64,000 bases of DNA from Methylorubrum populi (GCF_002355515.1 NZ_AP014809.1:4116501-4180500); one strand, 5' to 3'. Positions 38,236 through 47,882 are shown, counted from the first letter of the stretch. Notes: a model not told the origin generated them from the sequence alone. Made by a program: numbers and translations.

Positions 38236-40005
38236 TCAGGGGTTCACCCGCACCCCGAGCAGCACCGTGTGCGCCTCGTAGGTCGAGAGCGGGATGGTGC
38301 TGTTGAGCGTCGAGTAGATGTAGCTGCCGCGCAGGGCCAGCCAGCGGTTGAAGCGGTAATCGAACCGGGCGGTGGCGGAGTAGCCCCGCTCGCGGATGCG
38401 CACGCCGTCGTAGTTGGTCGACAGGTAGGCGCCGCCGACGGTGATCGAGAGGTTGCGCAGCAGGTCGTGCTGCACTTCGAGCGTGGCGGCGTCGGTGAAG
38501 GCGCCGCTGGAGCCCGGCACCGCGGTCTCGATCACGCCGGTCTGCTGGTTGAACCGCACGGTGGTGAGCGGCGAGACCGACCAGACCAGCGCCGCGTTGA
38601 TGACCGGCGCGTTGATGTCCTGCAGCGTGCGGTCGACGTAGGAGCGGTGCTGCAGGCCGCCCGAGATCTCCGCCGTCAGCGTGCTGTTGAGCGCCACCGC
38701 CGCGCCGACGGTGAAGGCGATGCCGTCGGAATCGCGGCGCAGGCCGAACTGGTCCACCGGCGTGTCGTAGACCCGGGTGTCGAGGAAGGTCTCGACGAAG
38801 GGGGTGATCGCCGGCGAGATCTCGTATCCGGCGCGCAGGCGCAGGCCGTACTGGTTGGCGTCGCGGTCGCTCTGGATGATCGTGGTGCCGTTGCCGAGCT
38901 GCGCGTCCTCGAACACCGAGCGGTCGATCGAGCCGCGCAGGGAGAGCTGCAGCCGGTTGAAGTTCTCCTGTACCCCCGCGGTCGCGCCGTAGCTGGCGAA
39001 GAGCGGCCGGGTCGTCGCCCCGCCCGCGCCGAGATCGGGGCTGCCGAGGCGCTGGCTGTCGAGCAGGAAGCGGGTCTCGAGATCGACGCGGGTGTCGCGG
39101 TCGACGTCGATGCGCATCCGGGCGGTGCCGACGGCGTTGGGGCGGCTCGCCTCGGGGTTCTGTGGATATTCGAGGTAGCTGCCGCGCATCTCGGCGGTGA
39201 GTTCGGAGGCCGACCACTCGCTGCGCAGCGCCAGTTCCGCCTCGCTGCGGAGCGTCAGGGAGGGTCGCGGGCGGGTCGATCCGATCTGGTCCGGGTTCGA
39301 ATCGTAGCCGACGCTCTGGGTGAAGGCCGGCAGCAGCGTGAAGGTGCCGAGCCGGATGCCGAGCGGCGCGTAGGCGGTGTCGGGCGGGATCGGCCGGCGC
39401 AGCGCCGTGCCGAGCAGCAGCCCGGCGGCGTTCGGCAGGCCGAGCCCGAGGATCGGCGTCGGCAGCGGCACGCCGGAGACGGGCGTCTGGATCACCGGGG
39501 TGAGGCGCAGATCCGTGACGGTCTGCTGCGTGCGGGCCTGGGTAATCCGGCGGGTCGCCGAGCCGAGCCGGCGCGGGGGCGCCGCGCGCAGGCGCAGCAG
39601 CGAGGGCCGGGCCGGCGTGCCCTGCGCGGTGGCGGAGCCGGGCAGGCTCGGCGCGCTGCGGAAGCGCGGCAGGCGCGCCACCGTCGGCTCCTCCTCGGCC
39701 GACGAGGCGGCGGGCGCCGGGCTTCCCGCCGTCTCGCTGCCGAGCGGGGCGGGGGCGGAGAAGGCGCCGGAGCCGCGCAGGGCCGTCGGCGCGTCGAAGG
39801 CGGAGCGGCGCGGGCGGCCGGCGGTGGCGGGTTCGGAGGCGTTGCGCGGGGTCGGGGCGGGGCCGGACGACGGCGCGGAGGCTGCCGGATCGGGCGTCTC
39901 CTGCGCCGGGGCAGGGGAGGCGAGAACCGGGCCGAGCAGAAGCGCCAGGGCGAGCGCGCCGCGGAGCCCCCCTCGCTTGTCCCCGATCGGCCGCTCGCGT
40001 GACAC
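38236..40005 (-). CDS. Outer-membrane beta-barrel protein (BBP2 type)
   Basis: 589 residues. Signal peptide ALALALLLGPVLASPAPAQ (to about 35), a Pro/Ala-rich linker to about 170, then a barrel of alternating strands, e.g. ALRSEWSASELTAEMRGSYL, VDLETRFLLDSQRLG, AVALNSTLTAEISGGLQHRS and the end YSATARFDYRFNRWLALRGS with a C-terminal V-R-V-N-P. This matches putative beta-barrel porin 2 (PF10082-like) proteins linked to surface polysaccharide export. It diverges from kdsD. Confidence 0.8.
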   Translation of the reverse strand: MSRERPIGDKRGGLRGALALALLLGPVLASPAPAQETPDPAASAPSSGPAPTPRNASEPATAGRPRRSAFDAPTALRGSGAFSAPAPLGSETAGSPAPAASSAEEEPTVARLPRFRSAPSLPGSATAQGTPARPSLLRLRAAPPRRLGSATRRITQARTQQTVTDLRLTPVIQTPVSGVPLPTPILGLGLPNAAGLLLGTALRRPIPPDTAYAPLGIRLGTFTLLPAFTQSVGYDSNPDQIGSTRPRPSLTLRSEAELALRSEWSASELTAEMRGSYLEYPQNPEASRPNAVGTARMRIDVDRDTRVDLETRFLLDSQRLGSPDLGAGGATTRPLFASYGATAGVQENFNRLQLSLRGSIDRSVFEDAQLGNGTTIIQSDRDANQYGLRLRAGYEISPAITPFVETFLDTRVYDTPVDQFGLRRDSDGIAFTVGAAVALNSTLTAEISGGLQHRSYVDRTLQDINAPVINAALVWSVSPLTTVRFNQQTGVIETAVPGSSGAFTDAATLEVQHDLLRNLSITVGGAYLSTNYDGVRIRERGYSATARFDYRFNRWLALRGSYIYSTLNSTIPLSTYEAHTVLLGVRVNP

Positions 40006-40274
40006 CGGCAGCGCTCTTTCCCTGCAGAGGGTCCTGGATACGGCCGGCGGCCCGTGGACGGGCGGCGTCCGTGTCCGGGCGGCGCTCCATGGTTAAGAGA
40101 GCTACAGCGGACATGGTTAACGTGCCGTTGCGGCGGACGGGCCCGCCCCGTCCCGCGGCGAACCGCGGGGGCCAGCCGCCTTGCGGCCACAGTCGCGGGC
40201 GAAGAGGGCGCGGCAAAGCAAGATCGAGATCCGGCGCCGTGCGCGCGGCCCCGGACGGCACGGAACGCAGCTTC

Positions 40275-41300
40275 ATGGCCCTGGCACAGCGGATCGAGGA
40301 GAGGAACGAGGCGCGCGAGGCGACGGCGCGGGCGCCCGCCATCGCCTCGGCCCTGCGCACCATCGAGACCGAGCGCGAGGGCCTCGCCTGCCTGATGGCG
40401 GCGATCGATAACGGGCTCGGCGAGCCCTTCGCGGGGGCCGTCGAGCGGATCGGCGCCGCCCGCGGCCGGGTGATCTGCACCGGCATGGGCAAGTCCGGCC
40501 ACGTCGCCCGCAAGATCGCGGCGACCTTCGCCTCCACCGGCACGCCGGCCCTCTACGTCCACCCGGCCGAGGCGAGCCACGGCGATCTCGGCATGATCCA
40601 GCCCGACGACGTGGTGCTGGCGCTCTCGTGGTCGGGCGAGACCACGGAACTCGCCGACATCATCGGCTACACGAGGCGCTACCGCGTCGGCCTCGTGGCG
40701 ATCACCTCGAACGCCGCCTCGACGCTCGGCCGCGAGGCCGATACCTGCCTGGCGCTCCCGAAGGCGAAGGAGGCCTGCCCCAACGGGCTCGCCCCCACCA
40801 CCTCGACGGCGATGCAGCTCGCGCTCGGCGACGCGCTCGCCGTGGCGCTCCTGGAGGCCCGCGGCTTCTCCGCCCGCGACTTCTCCGTGTTCCATCCCGG
40901 CGGCCGCCTCGGCGCCTCCCTGCGGCAGGTGCGCGAGGTCATGCATGGCGGGGAGAACCTGCCGGTGGTGGCGCTCGGCACCGCGATGCGGGCGGCCGTG
41001 GCCGAGATCGACGCCAAGGGGTTCGGGTCCGTCCTCGTGGTCGATGCGGCCGGCGCGCTCGCCGGCATCCTCACCGACGGCGACGTGCGCCGCGCCATCT
41101 TCTCCCGCGAGGGCCTGGACCGGATGCCGGTCGAGGCGGTGATGACCAGGAACCCCCGCACGATCACCCCCGAGACCCTGCTCGCCAAGGCGCTGCAGAT
41201 CCAGGAGGCGATGAAGATCACCGCCCTGGTGGTGGTGGAGGACGGCCGCCCCGTCGGCCTCGTCCACTACCACGACCTGCTGCGCACCGGCGTGGCCTGA
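40275..41300 (+). CDS. kdsD: Arabinose-5-phosphate isomerase KdsD/KpsF
   Basis: 341 residues from ATG 40275 (MALAQRIEERNEAREATA). An N-terminal SIS domain (about 40-180) with GRVICTGMGKSGHVARKIAA, FASTGTPALYVHPAEASHGD and LALSWSGETTELADII is followed by two CBS domains from about 205 (VVDAAGALAGILTDGDVRRA and VVEDGRPVGLVHYHDLLR). It converts ribulose-5-P to arabinose-5-P for Kdo synthesis. The length and the SIS plus CBS order are normal for the family. Confidence 0.93.
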   Translation: MALAQRIEERNEAREATARAPAIASALRTIETEREGLACLMAAIDNGLGEPFAGAVERIGAARGRVICTGMGKSGHVARKIAATFASTGTPALYVHPAEASHGDLGMIQPDDVVLALSWSGETTELADIIGYTRRYRVGLVAITSNAASTLGREADTCLALPKAKEACPNGLAPTTSTAMQLALGDALAVALLEARGFSARDFSVFHPGGRLGASLRQVREVMHGGENLPVVALGTAMRAAVAEIDAKGFGSVLVVDAAGALAGILTDGDVRRAIFSREGLDRMPVEAVMTRNPRTITPETLLAKALQIQEAMKITALVVVEDGRPVGLVHYHDLLRTGVA

Positions 41301-41329
41301 GGCGCCTCGCACCGTCTTCCCTCCCACGC

Positions 41330-41438
41330 CCTCATCCTGAGGTGCCGCGTGAGCGGCTTTGAGCGGTGCTCCAGGGATCGCGCGGGAACGGGAACACCGC
41401 GCGAAGCCGCCGCTGCGCGCCGGCCCCTCAGGATGAGG
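41330..41438. repeat. REP-like element with inverted ends
   Basis: CCTCATCCTGAGG at 41330-41342 and CCTCAGGATGAGG at 41426-41438 are exact complements flanking 83 bp of GC-rich sequence that folds further (GCGCGG and similar). This CCTCATCCTGAGG end is common as an intergenic repeat in Rhizobiales. It lies just after kdsD. Confidence 0.7.
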
Positions 41439-42383
41439 CCGAGGCTTGCAACCGGGGCTTGGAACCCGGGCCTGGAACCGAGGCTCGACCATCGCGCCCG
41501 CTTCCCCGACCGGTCGAAGAGCTTGCCTGGAAACACGGTCGCCCCCGCGGCACCGAGGCCCGGAGGACGGCTGGCCGATCGGCCGGCTGGGGACGCATCC
41601 ACGCTTCACCAAACCCCGAGGGGGACGCGGGACGCCGCGAAACCTCCGGATGCTTGTTTGACACTGTGCCGGTCTCCCGGCGTCCCGCGGAGGGGTCGCG
41701 TCCTTATCAGGAGACGCCGCCCTTCCGTTTTTGCGTCACGGTCGCTCCACCGGCATCGACCCCGGATCTAGGCGCTGTGGGACCCTCGGCCCGCCTCCCG
41801 CGAGGGGAGAGGGAACCTCGGCAGACGGCTATGGGCGGACTCGTCCGCACCGGACCTCGTATTGGGCCCGGCTCCGGTTGTTCCTGGGCGCCGACCCGAG
41901 ACCGGCCTATGGCCCCATCCCGAGACAGCGTTGTGTCGCGCACAGCGCCCGGGGCGATGGCGACCGGGCCACCGACGCGGGAACCGCCCCACCTCCCCAC
42001 GAGCCTCGCCGGCCGGTCACCGGAAAAGCTCCCCCGGTTGGTCCGGGAGGTGAGTGGCAGGGGTTGTAGGATTTTTTGTCTATGATGTCAAGGGTTATGT
42101 CCCGAATCAACGTGTCACAGCATCCGCCACTGACATTCGCCGATGGAGCAAAAACTAATTGTAGCGCGAACTCACAAAGAACTATTTAGCAGAAAAATTG
42201 CTAGCCATAGAATTCATACTGATAAAAAAATTGTCAATTGGAACACATTAATAAAAACAGGCATACATCACATAAATTGCGAGTCTAGATCGCTTTATGG
42301 GTGAAGTGGCGCAATGCAAGATACATGACCTGAACTCTTGACGGCGCAGCCCATGATGGGCCAGCATCAGACACCAACAACAT
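41439..42383. other. Gene-poor stretch ending in AT-rich island edge
   Basis: No convincing gene. The first 630 bases are GC-rich with only antisense-type open frames. At about 42,065 composition switches abruptly to AT-rich. A 35-codon frame at 42082-42189 (MMSRVMSRINVSQHPPLTF) is at the edge and unrecognised. GCCCATGATGGGC at 42349-42361 is a 13-bp palindrome just before the ATPase gene, close to a TTGAC (42339). Confidence 0.5.
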
Positions 42384-44429
42384 ATGCGCTACGATTTTAG
42401 AGATAATAAAATGGTGCATCAACTTACATTTCAGACAACTCACCTGTCTATAAGCTCATTTCCAACAATCGAACTTCCAGATTTTGCTATGATTACAGGC
42501 AAAAATGGGTCTGGAAAAAGCCACCTACTTCAAGCACTTTACAACGGGAGCATAAGATCTACCTGCGCGCCAAATCAGGCGGCAGGAAACCAAACAGAAA
42601 TAAGGATTTTTGATTGGTCTACGCTTGTTCCGCAAGATACTGGATCATTTTCGTCTGAGACATTTCGAAACGAGCGCCAATACTTTTTCCAGCTGATAAA
42701 TGGAATAAAGCAAAATCCACATTATTTAGAGCCAATCAGGGCAGTTGCTCGCTCATATGGACTGAACAACATATATTTGGACGACATAGCGGGCCTGATA
42801 TCGCTTGACGTTGAAGATCTAAGAAAACATTTCCCAGAGGAAGGCAGAGCAGAAATCATTCACACCAACCTAAAAAACGCAATAACACAATCCGAGAATA
42901 CTGTCTACAGCAACCTCGATCCCAATAATGCGCTACAACTTCGAAGCTTAGCAGCAATTACTAAGAAAACTATATTTTCCCTAAATGACAAGGATATATT
43001 TTCGAATTCAATCCCCAGCTGGGGCGGGAGTAGTATATTTCAGCAGTCCTTTTCACGGCTATTCGTGGCTTATAGGGATGTTTTTCTTGAGAACGAACTT
43101 GCAAATCTACAAAGTCAGCGAGGCGAAGACTCAGATTTTCTTGATAGCAACCAATTTGAAAAGAAGTTTGGCCCTGCCCCATGGACTTTTGTAAATGCCG
43201 CTCTCGCAAATGCGGGGTTGGATTTCGAAATTAATCACCCTCACCTTTACAGTTACTCACCTTACGAACCTCGGCTTACAAAAAAGAAGACCGGAGCACA
43301 GCTTGCATTTAGCAATTTGTCGTCAGGCGAGAAAGTGCTCATGTCGTTTGCATTCTGCATTTATTACTCACAAGATCGGCGTCAAATTTCCACGTATCCA
43401 AAGCTACTGCTACTCGATGAAATCGATGCCCCACTGCATCCCTCAATGTCACACGGCTTGATTGAAACAATAAAAAATACGCTGGTAAGGGATTTTGAGA
43501 TCAAAGTAATAGCTACGACTCACTCCCCGTCTACAGTTGCGATGTCAGACGAATCATCTATTTATGTAATGCGCGGGAACGGCCTCGGCCTCTCGAAAAC
43601 ATCAAAAGCCACTTCATTGAACGTGCTGACAGATGGCGTCCCCACAATATCTATAGATTATCGAGGAAGAAAGCAGGTTTTTGTCGAAAGCCCGTCTGAT
43701 GCACAGACCTATAGCGACCTATACCGAGCAGTAAAGTCGAAGATAATTTCCGAGTGCTCACTTGAATTTATCTCGACAGGAACACGATCTTCGAGCGGAA
43801 ATGAAGAAAATACAGGGTGCGAAGCCGTAAAGCGGCTTGTGAATGATCTTACAACAAGCGGAAACACAACCGTATTTGGGTTATTAGATTGGGATAAAAA
43901 GCACAGCCCCTCTAGTAGGATTGCGGTTATCGCCTACGGCTCGCGAGATGGTCTAGAAAACGTGCTACTAGATCCACTACTTGTTTGCGGTCTTATTTGC
44001 CGCGATTTTAAAGAATACAAGCCAATCATTGGCGTAGATGAAAGTACGAGTTACATTGATTTTCTGATGCTGCCATACGACAAGTACCAGATATTGATAG
44101 ACCGATTTTGTAAGCATGTATTTTCATCTCCGCCAGATGAGAGCGTGGAGTCAGAATACTGCGGAAATTTCACTCTTAGGGTTGATAAAAGATGTTTATT
44201 TACGGACGACCATACTTACGAACATAAAATTTACAACGCTTTCCCGCACCTGCTGTCGATAGCCAGACAAAAAAAGCCTGGTCTCCTGATGCAGCATATT
44301 ATTAACACTGTGGTATTAGATAAGGTTGATTTTATTCCTAAAGACGCACTCAGTGTTCTTCAGGAAATATTAGATAAGCCGAATCATTTTGAGCAAATCG
44401 CCGACTCAACAGCGAATATGGCGACATAG
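42384..44429 (+). CDS. AAA ATPase-TOPRIM (PARIS/OLD-like) putative anti-phage protein
   Basis: 681 residues from ATG 42384; ATG 42411 is an alternative with AGAG upstream. The N-terminal ABC/AAA15-type ATPase has Walker A GKNGSGKS (39-46), signature LSSGEK (about 312-317), Walker B LLLLDEID (about 341-348) and H-loop TTHSPS (about 380). From about 430 a TOPRIM/DUF4435-like domain follows: KQVFVESPSDAQTYSDLY (acidic Glu), GLLDWDKKHSP (D-x-D) and GSRDGLENVLLDPLL. This is the domain pair of PARIS AriA plus AriB, or of OLD nucleases, in one chain. GC content is far below the genome and codon use differs, so it is a recent import. Confidence 0.8.
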   Translation: MRYDFRDNKMVHQLTFQTTHLSISSFPTIELPDFAMITGKNGSGKSHLLQALYNGSIRSTCAPNQAAGNQTEIRIFDWSTLVPQDTGSFSSETFRNERQYFFQLINGIKQNPHYLEPIRAVARSYGLNNIYLDDIAGLISLDVEDLRKHFPEEGRAEIIHTNLKNAITQSENTVYSNLDPNNALQLRSLAAITKKTIFSLNDKDIFSNSIPSWGGSSIFQQSFSRLFVAYRDVFLENELANLQSQRGEDSDFLDSNQFEKKFGPAPWTFVNAALANAGLDFEINHPHLYSYSPYEPRLTKKKTGAQLAFSNLSSGEKVLMSFAFCIYYSQDRRQISTYPKLLLLDEIDAPLHPSMSHGLIETIKNTLVRDFEIKVIATTHSPSTVAMSDESSIYVMRGNGLGLSKTSKATSLNVLTDGVPTISIDYRGRKQVFVESPSDAQTYSDLYRAVKSKIISECSLEFISTGTRSSSGNEENTGCEAVKRLVNDLTTSGNTTVFGLLDWDKKHSPSSRIAVIAYGSRDGLENVLLDPLLVCGLICRDFKEYKPIIGVDESTSYIDFLMLPYDKYQILIDRFCKHVFSSPPDESVESEYCGNFTLRVDKRCLFTDDHTYEHKIYNAFPHLLSIARQKKPGLLMQHIINTVVLDKVDFIPKDALSVLQEILDKPNHFEQIADSTANMAT

Positions 44430-44515
44430 TAGACGCAGCATTTGCGCAGAAAATCTCATTGTAACTTCATCTTTCTAGTTTATGTTGTCGCCAGGGCTTG
44501 CTCTGCAAATTATCC

Positions 44516-44959
44516 TTAAAACGCCGCCACCAGCCCCACCCCAACCACCATCAAAACCGCCCCGGCGACGCGCCAAAAACTCGCCGGGTGCACCTGAAAC
44601 CCGATCCAGCCGAAGTGGTCGAACACGAGCGAGGCGAGGACGCCCACCGTCACGATGATCCCCAAAAAGGTCGCCGCACCGATGGCGGGGGAGGCGTAGA
44701 GCTGGGCCAGGATCAGCAGGATACTCAAGAATCCGCCGAGCCACGCCCACCACGGCACCTGTCCGAGCTGCTGGCCGGTGGGGATTTCGAGTTTTCCGAG
44801 CGCGAGGCCGCCGGCGAGCAGGCCGGCGGTGCTGACGAGGAGCGTCAGCAGGGCCGCCGTGACCGGCAGGCCGAGCGACTTCGACAAGGTCGCGTTCTGT
44901 CCCGGCTGGATCGCGTTGGCGAGACCGGCGAGGATCGTGAGAGCGTAGAGGAACCACAT
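44516..44959 (-). CDS. DMT-family (YdcZ/DUF606) transporter
   Basis: 147 residues with five hydrophobic spans: FLYALTILAGLANAIQPGQN, AALLTLLVSTAGLLAGGLAL, LGGFLSILLILAQLYASPAI, FLGIIVTVGVLASLVFDHFG and VAGAVLMVVGVGLVAAF. This matches the half-size DUF606/YdcZ members of the drug/metabolite transporter superfamily. The substrate is unknown. Its stop lies at the right edge of the AT-rich island. Confidence 0.8.
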   Translation of the reverse strand: MWFLYALTILAGLANAIQPGQNATLSKSLGLPVTAALLTLLVSTAGLLAGGLALGKLEIPTGQQLGQVPWWAWLGGFLSILLILAQLYASPAIGAATFLGIIVTVGVLASLVFDHFGWIGFQVHPASFWRVAGAVLMVVGVGLVAAF

Positions 44960-45144
44960 GGCCGGTCATCCGCCGGGCCTGCGCCCAAGTTTCGGGGGTG
45001 CGACACCGGCGCCGTCCCGGCCGCGTGATCCGCCCGGCGCGGCGGGGGCCGGGGTCGCGCCCATGGATCGACCGAGTGGGTCGGTCCGGCGGGTCGAGGC
45101 CGAGCCTTTTCGGAAGGCCGCCCGGCCCGGCTCCTCCCCCCCTC

Positions 45145-45234
45145 ATTCCGGGGCGCCGCAGGCGAACCCGGAACCCACCCGCGCCGCACGGCGCCTCACG
45201 GGTGGGGTCCGGGTTCCGCTCCGCGGCCCCGGAA
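45145..45234. repeat. Inverted pair of REP sequences (REPIN-like)
   Basis: ATTCCGGGGCGCCGCAGGCG at 45145-45164, continuing AACCCGGAA, is mirrored by TCCGGGTTCCGCTCC and CGGCCCCGGAA at 45208-45234. Each half can also form its own TTCCGGG/CCCGGAA hairpin. The same motif occurs alone at 48969-49002. Intergenic, upstream of the enoyl-CoA hydratase gene. Confidence 0.7.
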
Positions 45235-45407
45235 GGACAGTCCAAAGGACAGTTCCAAGAACCGGGGCGGCGCTCGGGTCAGGCGACGCCGCCCGCGGCG
45301 CGCGCCCCGAGCGCCGCCGATGGCCCCTCGACAAAGCGGGGCGGCGGGAGGAAGGGTGGGGCGGCGCATCGGACCTGTCGTTCGGGACGCGCGCGGGGCG
45401 AGGGCGG

Positions 45408-46172
45408 ATGACTGAGGCCACCATCATCGAGGATGTCGCGGGCGGCGTCCGGCTGATCCGCTGGAACCGCCCGGCGAAGAAGAACGCGCTGACCGGGGCA
45501 ATGTACGACGCCGCCACCGCGGCGCTGGAAGACGCCGACGCCAACTCCGAAACAATCGGGGCGGTGGTGTTCGCCGGGGCGCCCGGCGCCTTCACCGCCG
45601 GCAACGACCTTGGCGATTTCTTCGCCGCGGGCACGGCGCCGCGCGAATCCTTTTCGGAGATGCCGGCCCTGCGCTTCATCCGGCAGCTCGCCCGCACCCG
45701 CACGCCGCTGGTCGCGGCGGTGGACGGGCTCGCCATCGGCGTCGGCACGACGCTGACGCTGCATTGCGACCTCGTCTACGTCTCGCCGCAGGCGCGCTTC
45801 CGCATGCCGTTCGTGGAACTCGGCGTGGTACCGGAGGCCGCCGCGAGCCACCTCCTGCCGCGGCGGATCGGATTCGCCCGCGCCGCGTCGCTGCTGCTCC
45901 TGTGCGAGCCGTTCGACGGGGCGGCGGCCGTGTCGATGGGGCTCGCCAACGGCTTGCTGCCCTCCGAGGAGCTGGAGGCGCACGCCCTGGCGCAGGCCGC
46001 GCGGCTCGCCGCCCTGCCGCGCCGGGCGGTGCAGGCGACCCGCGCGCTGATGCGCGGCGAGCAGGACGCCGTCGAGGCGGCGATCGAGGCCGAGGCGCAA
46101 GCCTTCGAGGCGGGCCTGCGCGATCCGGAGACGCAGGCGCGGCTCGCCCGCTTCCTCTCCGGCAAGGCGTGA
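45408..46172 (+). CDS. Enoyl-CoA hydratase/isomerase family protein
   Basis: 254 residues from ATG 45408 with GAGGG upstream. Crotonase fold: WNRPAKKNALTGAMYDA, VVFAGAPGAFTAGNDLGDF (oxyanion segment), AAVDGLAIGVGTTLTLHCDL and FRMPFVELGVVPEAAASHLL, where the Glu residues of ELG and PEA act in catalysis. It acts on acyl-CoA in the cytosol. It forms an operon with the two following SDR genes (7 nt, then a 4-nt overlap). Confidence 0.9.
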   Translation: MTEATIIEDVAGGVRLIRWNRPAKKNALTGAMYDAATAALEDADANSETIGAVVFAGAPGAFTAGNDLGDFFAAGTAPRESFSEMPALRFIRQLARTRTPLVAAVDGLAIGVGTTLTLHCDLVYVSPQARFRMPFVELGVVPEAAASHLLPRRIGFARAASLLLLCEPFDGAAAVSMGLANGLLPSEELEAHALAQAARLAALPRRAVQATRALMRGEQDAVEAAIEAEAQAFEAGLRDPETQARLARFLSGKA

Positions 46173-46179
46173 GCGCGGC

Positions 46180-47031
46180 ATGGCGCCGTCGTTGCGGGGA
46201 AAGGTCTGCCTCGTGGCCGGGGCCTCGCGCGGGGTCGGGCGCGGGCTCGCCCGGGGGCTCGGGGAGGCCGGCGCCACGGTGATCGTCACCGCCCGCTCCT
46301 CCGAGACCGGGCGGCGCACCGAAACGCGGCCCGAGACGATCGAGGACACCGCCCGCGCCGTCGATGCGGCGGGGGGCGAGGGGCACCATTACCTGTGCGA
46401 CCACACCAGCGAGCGGGCGGTGGACGAACTCGTGCACTGGGCGCTGCGCCGGTTCGGGCGGATCGACGTCGCGGCCTCCTCCGTCTGGGGCGGCAACGAG
46501 GGCTATGACGGCGCGCGCTACCCCGACGGCGCCGCCTGGGGCACGCCGTTCTGGCGCCGCTCGGCCGAGCCGTTCTCGCAATTTCTGGGGACCGGGCCGT
46601 ATCCGGGGCTGCTGCTGGCGCGGGCCGTGGCGCCGGCGATGGTGGCGGCCCGGCAGGGGCTGATCGCCTTCGTCTCCTTCGGCACCGAGGACGGATTTCT
46701 GGGGGACTTTTATTACGACCTCGCCAAGGCGGCGACGAACCGGCTCGCCTTCGCCTGCGCCGCCGAACTGGCGCCGCACGGGGTCTGCGCGCTGGGGCTC
46801 TCGCCGGGCTTCGTCGCCACCGAGCGGGTGCTCGATCTCGGCGAGGAAGCGCTGGCCACCGAGAGCCCGCTCTATGCCGGGCGCGCGCTCGCGGCGCTGG
46901 CCGCCGACCCGTCCGTGCTGGACCGGGCCGGACGGACGCTGCATGTCGGGGATCTCGCCCGCGCCTACGGTTTCACCGACGCCGACGGACGCCAGCCGGA
47001 GCGCTTCCGGATCGCAGAGGAGATGCCATGA
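46180..47031 (+). CDS. Short-chain dehydrogenase/reductase
   Basis: 283 residues. NAD(P)-binding GASRGVGRGLARGLG near residue 14, then the catalytic YDLAK (Y-x3-K at about 185) in FYYDLAKAATNRLAF. A Thr/Arg-rich segment after the first beta-alpha-beta unit (TARSSETGRRTETRP) suggests NADP(H). Substrate not evident. Middle gene of the crotonase-SDR-SDR operon. Confidence 0.85.
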   Translation: MAPSLRGKVCLVAGASRGVGRGLARGLGEAGATVIVTARSSETGRRTETRPETIEDTARAVDAAGGEGHHYLCDHTSERAVDELVHWALRRFGRIDVAASSVWGGNEGYDGARYPDGAAWGTPFWRRSAEPFSQFLGTGPYPGLLLARAVAPAMVAARQGLIAFVSFGTEDGFLGDFYYDLAKAATNRLAFACAAELAPHGVCALGLSPGFVATERVLDLGEEALATESPLYAGRALAALAADPSVLDRAGRTLHVGDLARAYGFTDADGRQPERFRIAEEMP

Positions 47032-47882
47032 GCCTCAAAGGTAAGACGCTGTTCATCACCGGCGCCTCGCGGGGCATCGGGCTCGCCATCGGCCTGCGCG
47101 CCGCCCGCGACGGCGCCAACGTGGCGATCGCCGCCAAGACCGCCGAACCGCACCCGAAGCTCGAAGGCACGATCTTCACCGCCGCCGAGCAGATCGAGCG
47201 GGCGGGCGGCCGGGCGCTGCCGCTGACGGTGGATGTCCGCGACGAGGAGGCGGTGAAGGGCGCCCTCGACCAAACCGCGGAAACGTTCGGCGGGATCGAC
47301 ATCGTGGTCAACAACGCGAGCGCGATCTCGCTCTCGAACACGCCCAAGACCGAGATGAAGCGCTTCGACCTGATGCACGGGATCAACGCGCGCGGCACCT
47401 ACATGGTGAGCAAATACGCGATCCCGCATCTGGAGCGGGCCGAGAACCCGCACATCCTGATGCTCTCGCCGCCCCTCGACATGGCGGAAAAATGGTTCGC
47501 GCCGCATCTGGCCTACACCATGGCGAAGTTCGGCATGTCGCTCTGCGTGCTGGGGCTGGCCGGGGAGCTGCGGGGGAGGGGCATCGCGGTCAACGCCCTG
47601 TGGCCGCGCACGACCATCGCCACGGCGGCGGTGCAGAACCTGCTCGGCGGCGACGCGCTGATGCAGGCGAGCCGCACGCCGGAGATCATCGCGGACGCCG
47701 CCCACGCCCTGTTCCTGAAGGACGCGCGGGGCTTCACCGGCCGATTCCTGATCGACGACACGTTCCTCTCCGAGGAAGGCGTCACGGACTTTTCAAAATA
47801 CCGCGTCAGAGCAGGCGTCCCGCTTGCGCCGGACTTCTTCGTGCCGGAGACAAGCGTCGCCCCGCCCGGGGCGCTCGACTGA
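47028..47882 (+). CDS. SDR family oxidoreductase (HSDL2-like)
   Basis: 284 residues, overlapping the previous gene by 4 nt (ATGA). Rossmann motif TGASRGIGLAIGLRAARDG at about 11-29, NNAS at about 95, active-site YTMAK (Y-x3-K) with an upstream LSPPLDM in place of the usual Ser region. The AAKTAEPHPKLEGTI phrase after strand 2 is typical of HSDL2-type SDRs. Likely acts on fatty-acyl or ketone substrates with the adjacent crotonase. Confidence 0.88.
   Translation: MSLKGKTLFITGASRGIGLAIGLRAARDGANVAIAAKTAEPHPKLEGTIFTAAEQIERAGGRALPLTVDVRDEEAVKGALDQTAETFGGIDIVVNNASAISLSNTPKTEMKRFDLMHGINARGTYMVSKYAIPHLERAENPHILMLSPPLDMAEKWFAPHLAYTMAKFGMSLCVLGLAGELRGRGIAVNALWPRTTIATAAVQNLLGGDALMQASRTPEIIADAAHALFLKDARGFTGRFLIDDTFLSEEGVTDFSKYRVRAGVPLAPDFFVPETSVAPPGALD

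Noticed and set aside
38269..40002. 577-codon plus-strand frame opposite the porin
   Set aside because: Antisense shadow of the beta-barrel gene, which has a signal peptide and strand pattern.
37313..40543. 1076-codon minus-strand frame
   Set aside because: Runs across the lipoprotein gene and the porin gene in the wrong frame; no conserved segment; GC-rich artefact.
41349..42085. Several 60-240-codon frames after kdsD
   Set aside because: No ribosome-binding sites, Arg/Pro-rich, mutually overlapping; the area holds a REP element instead.
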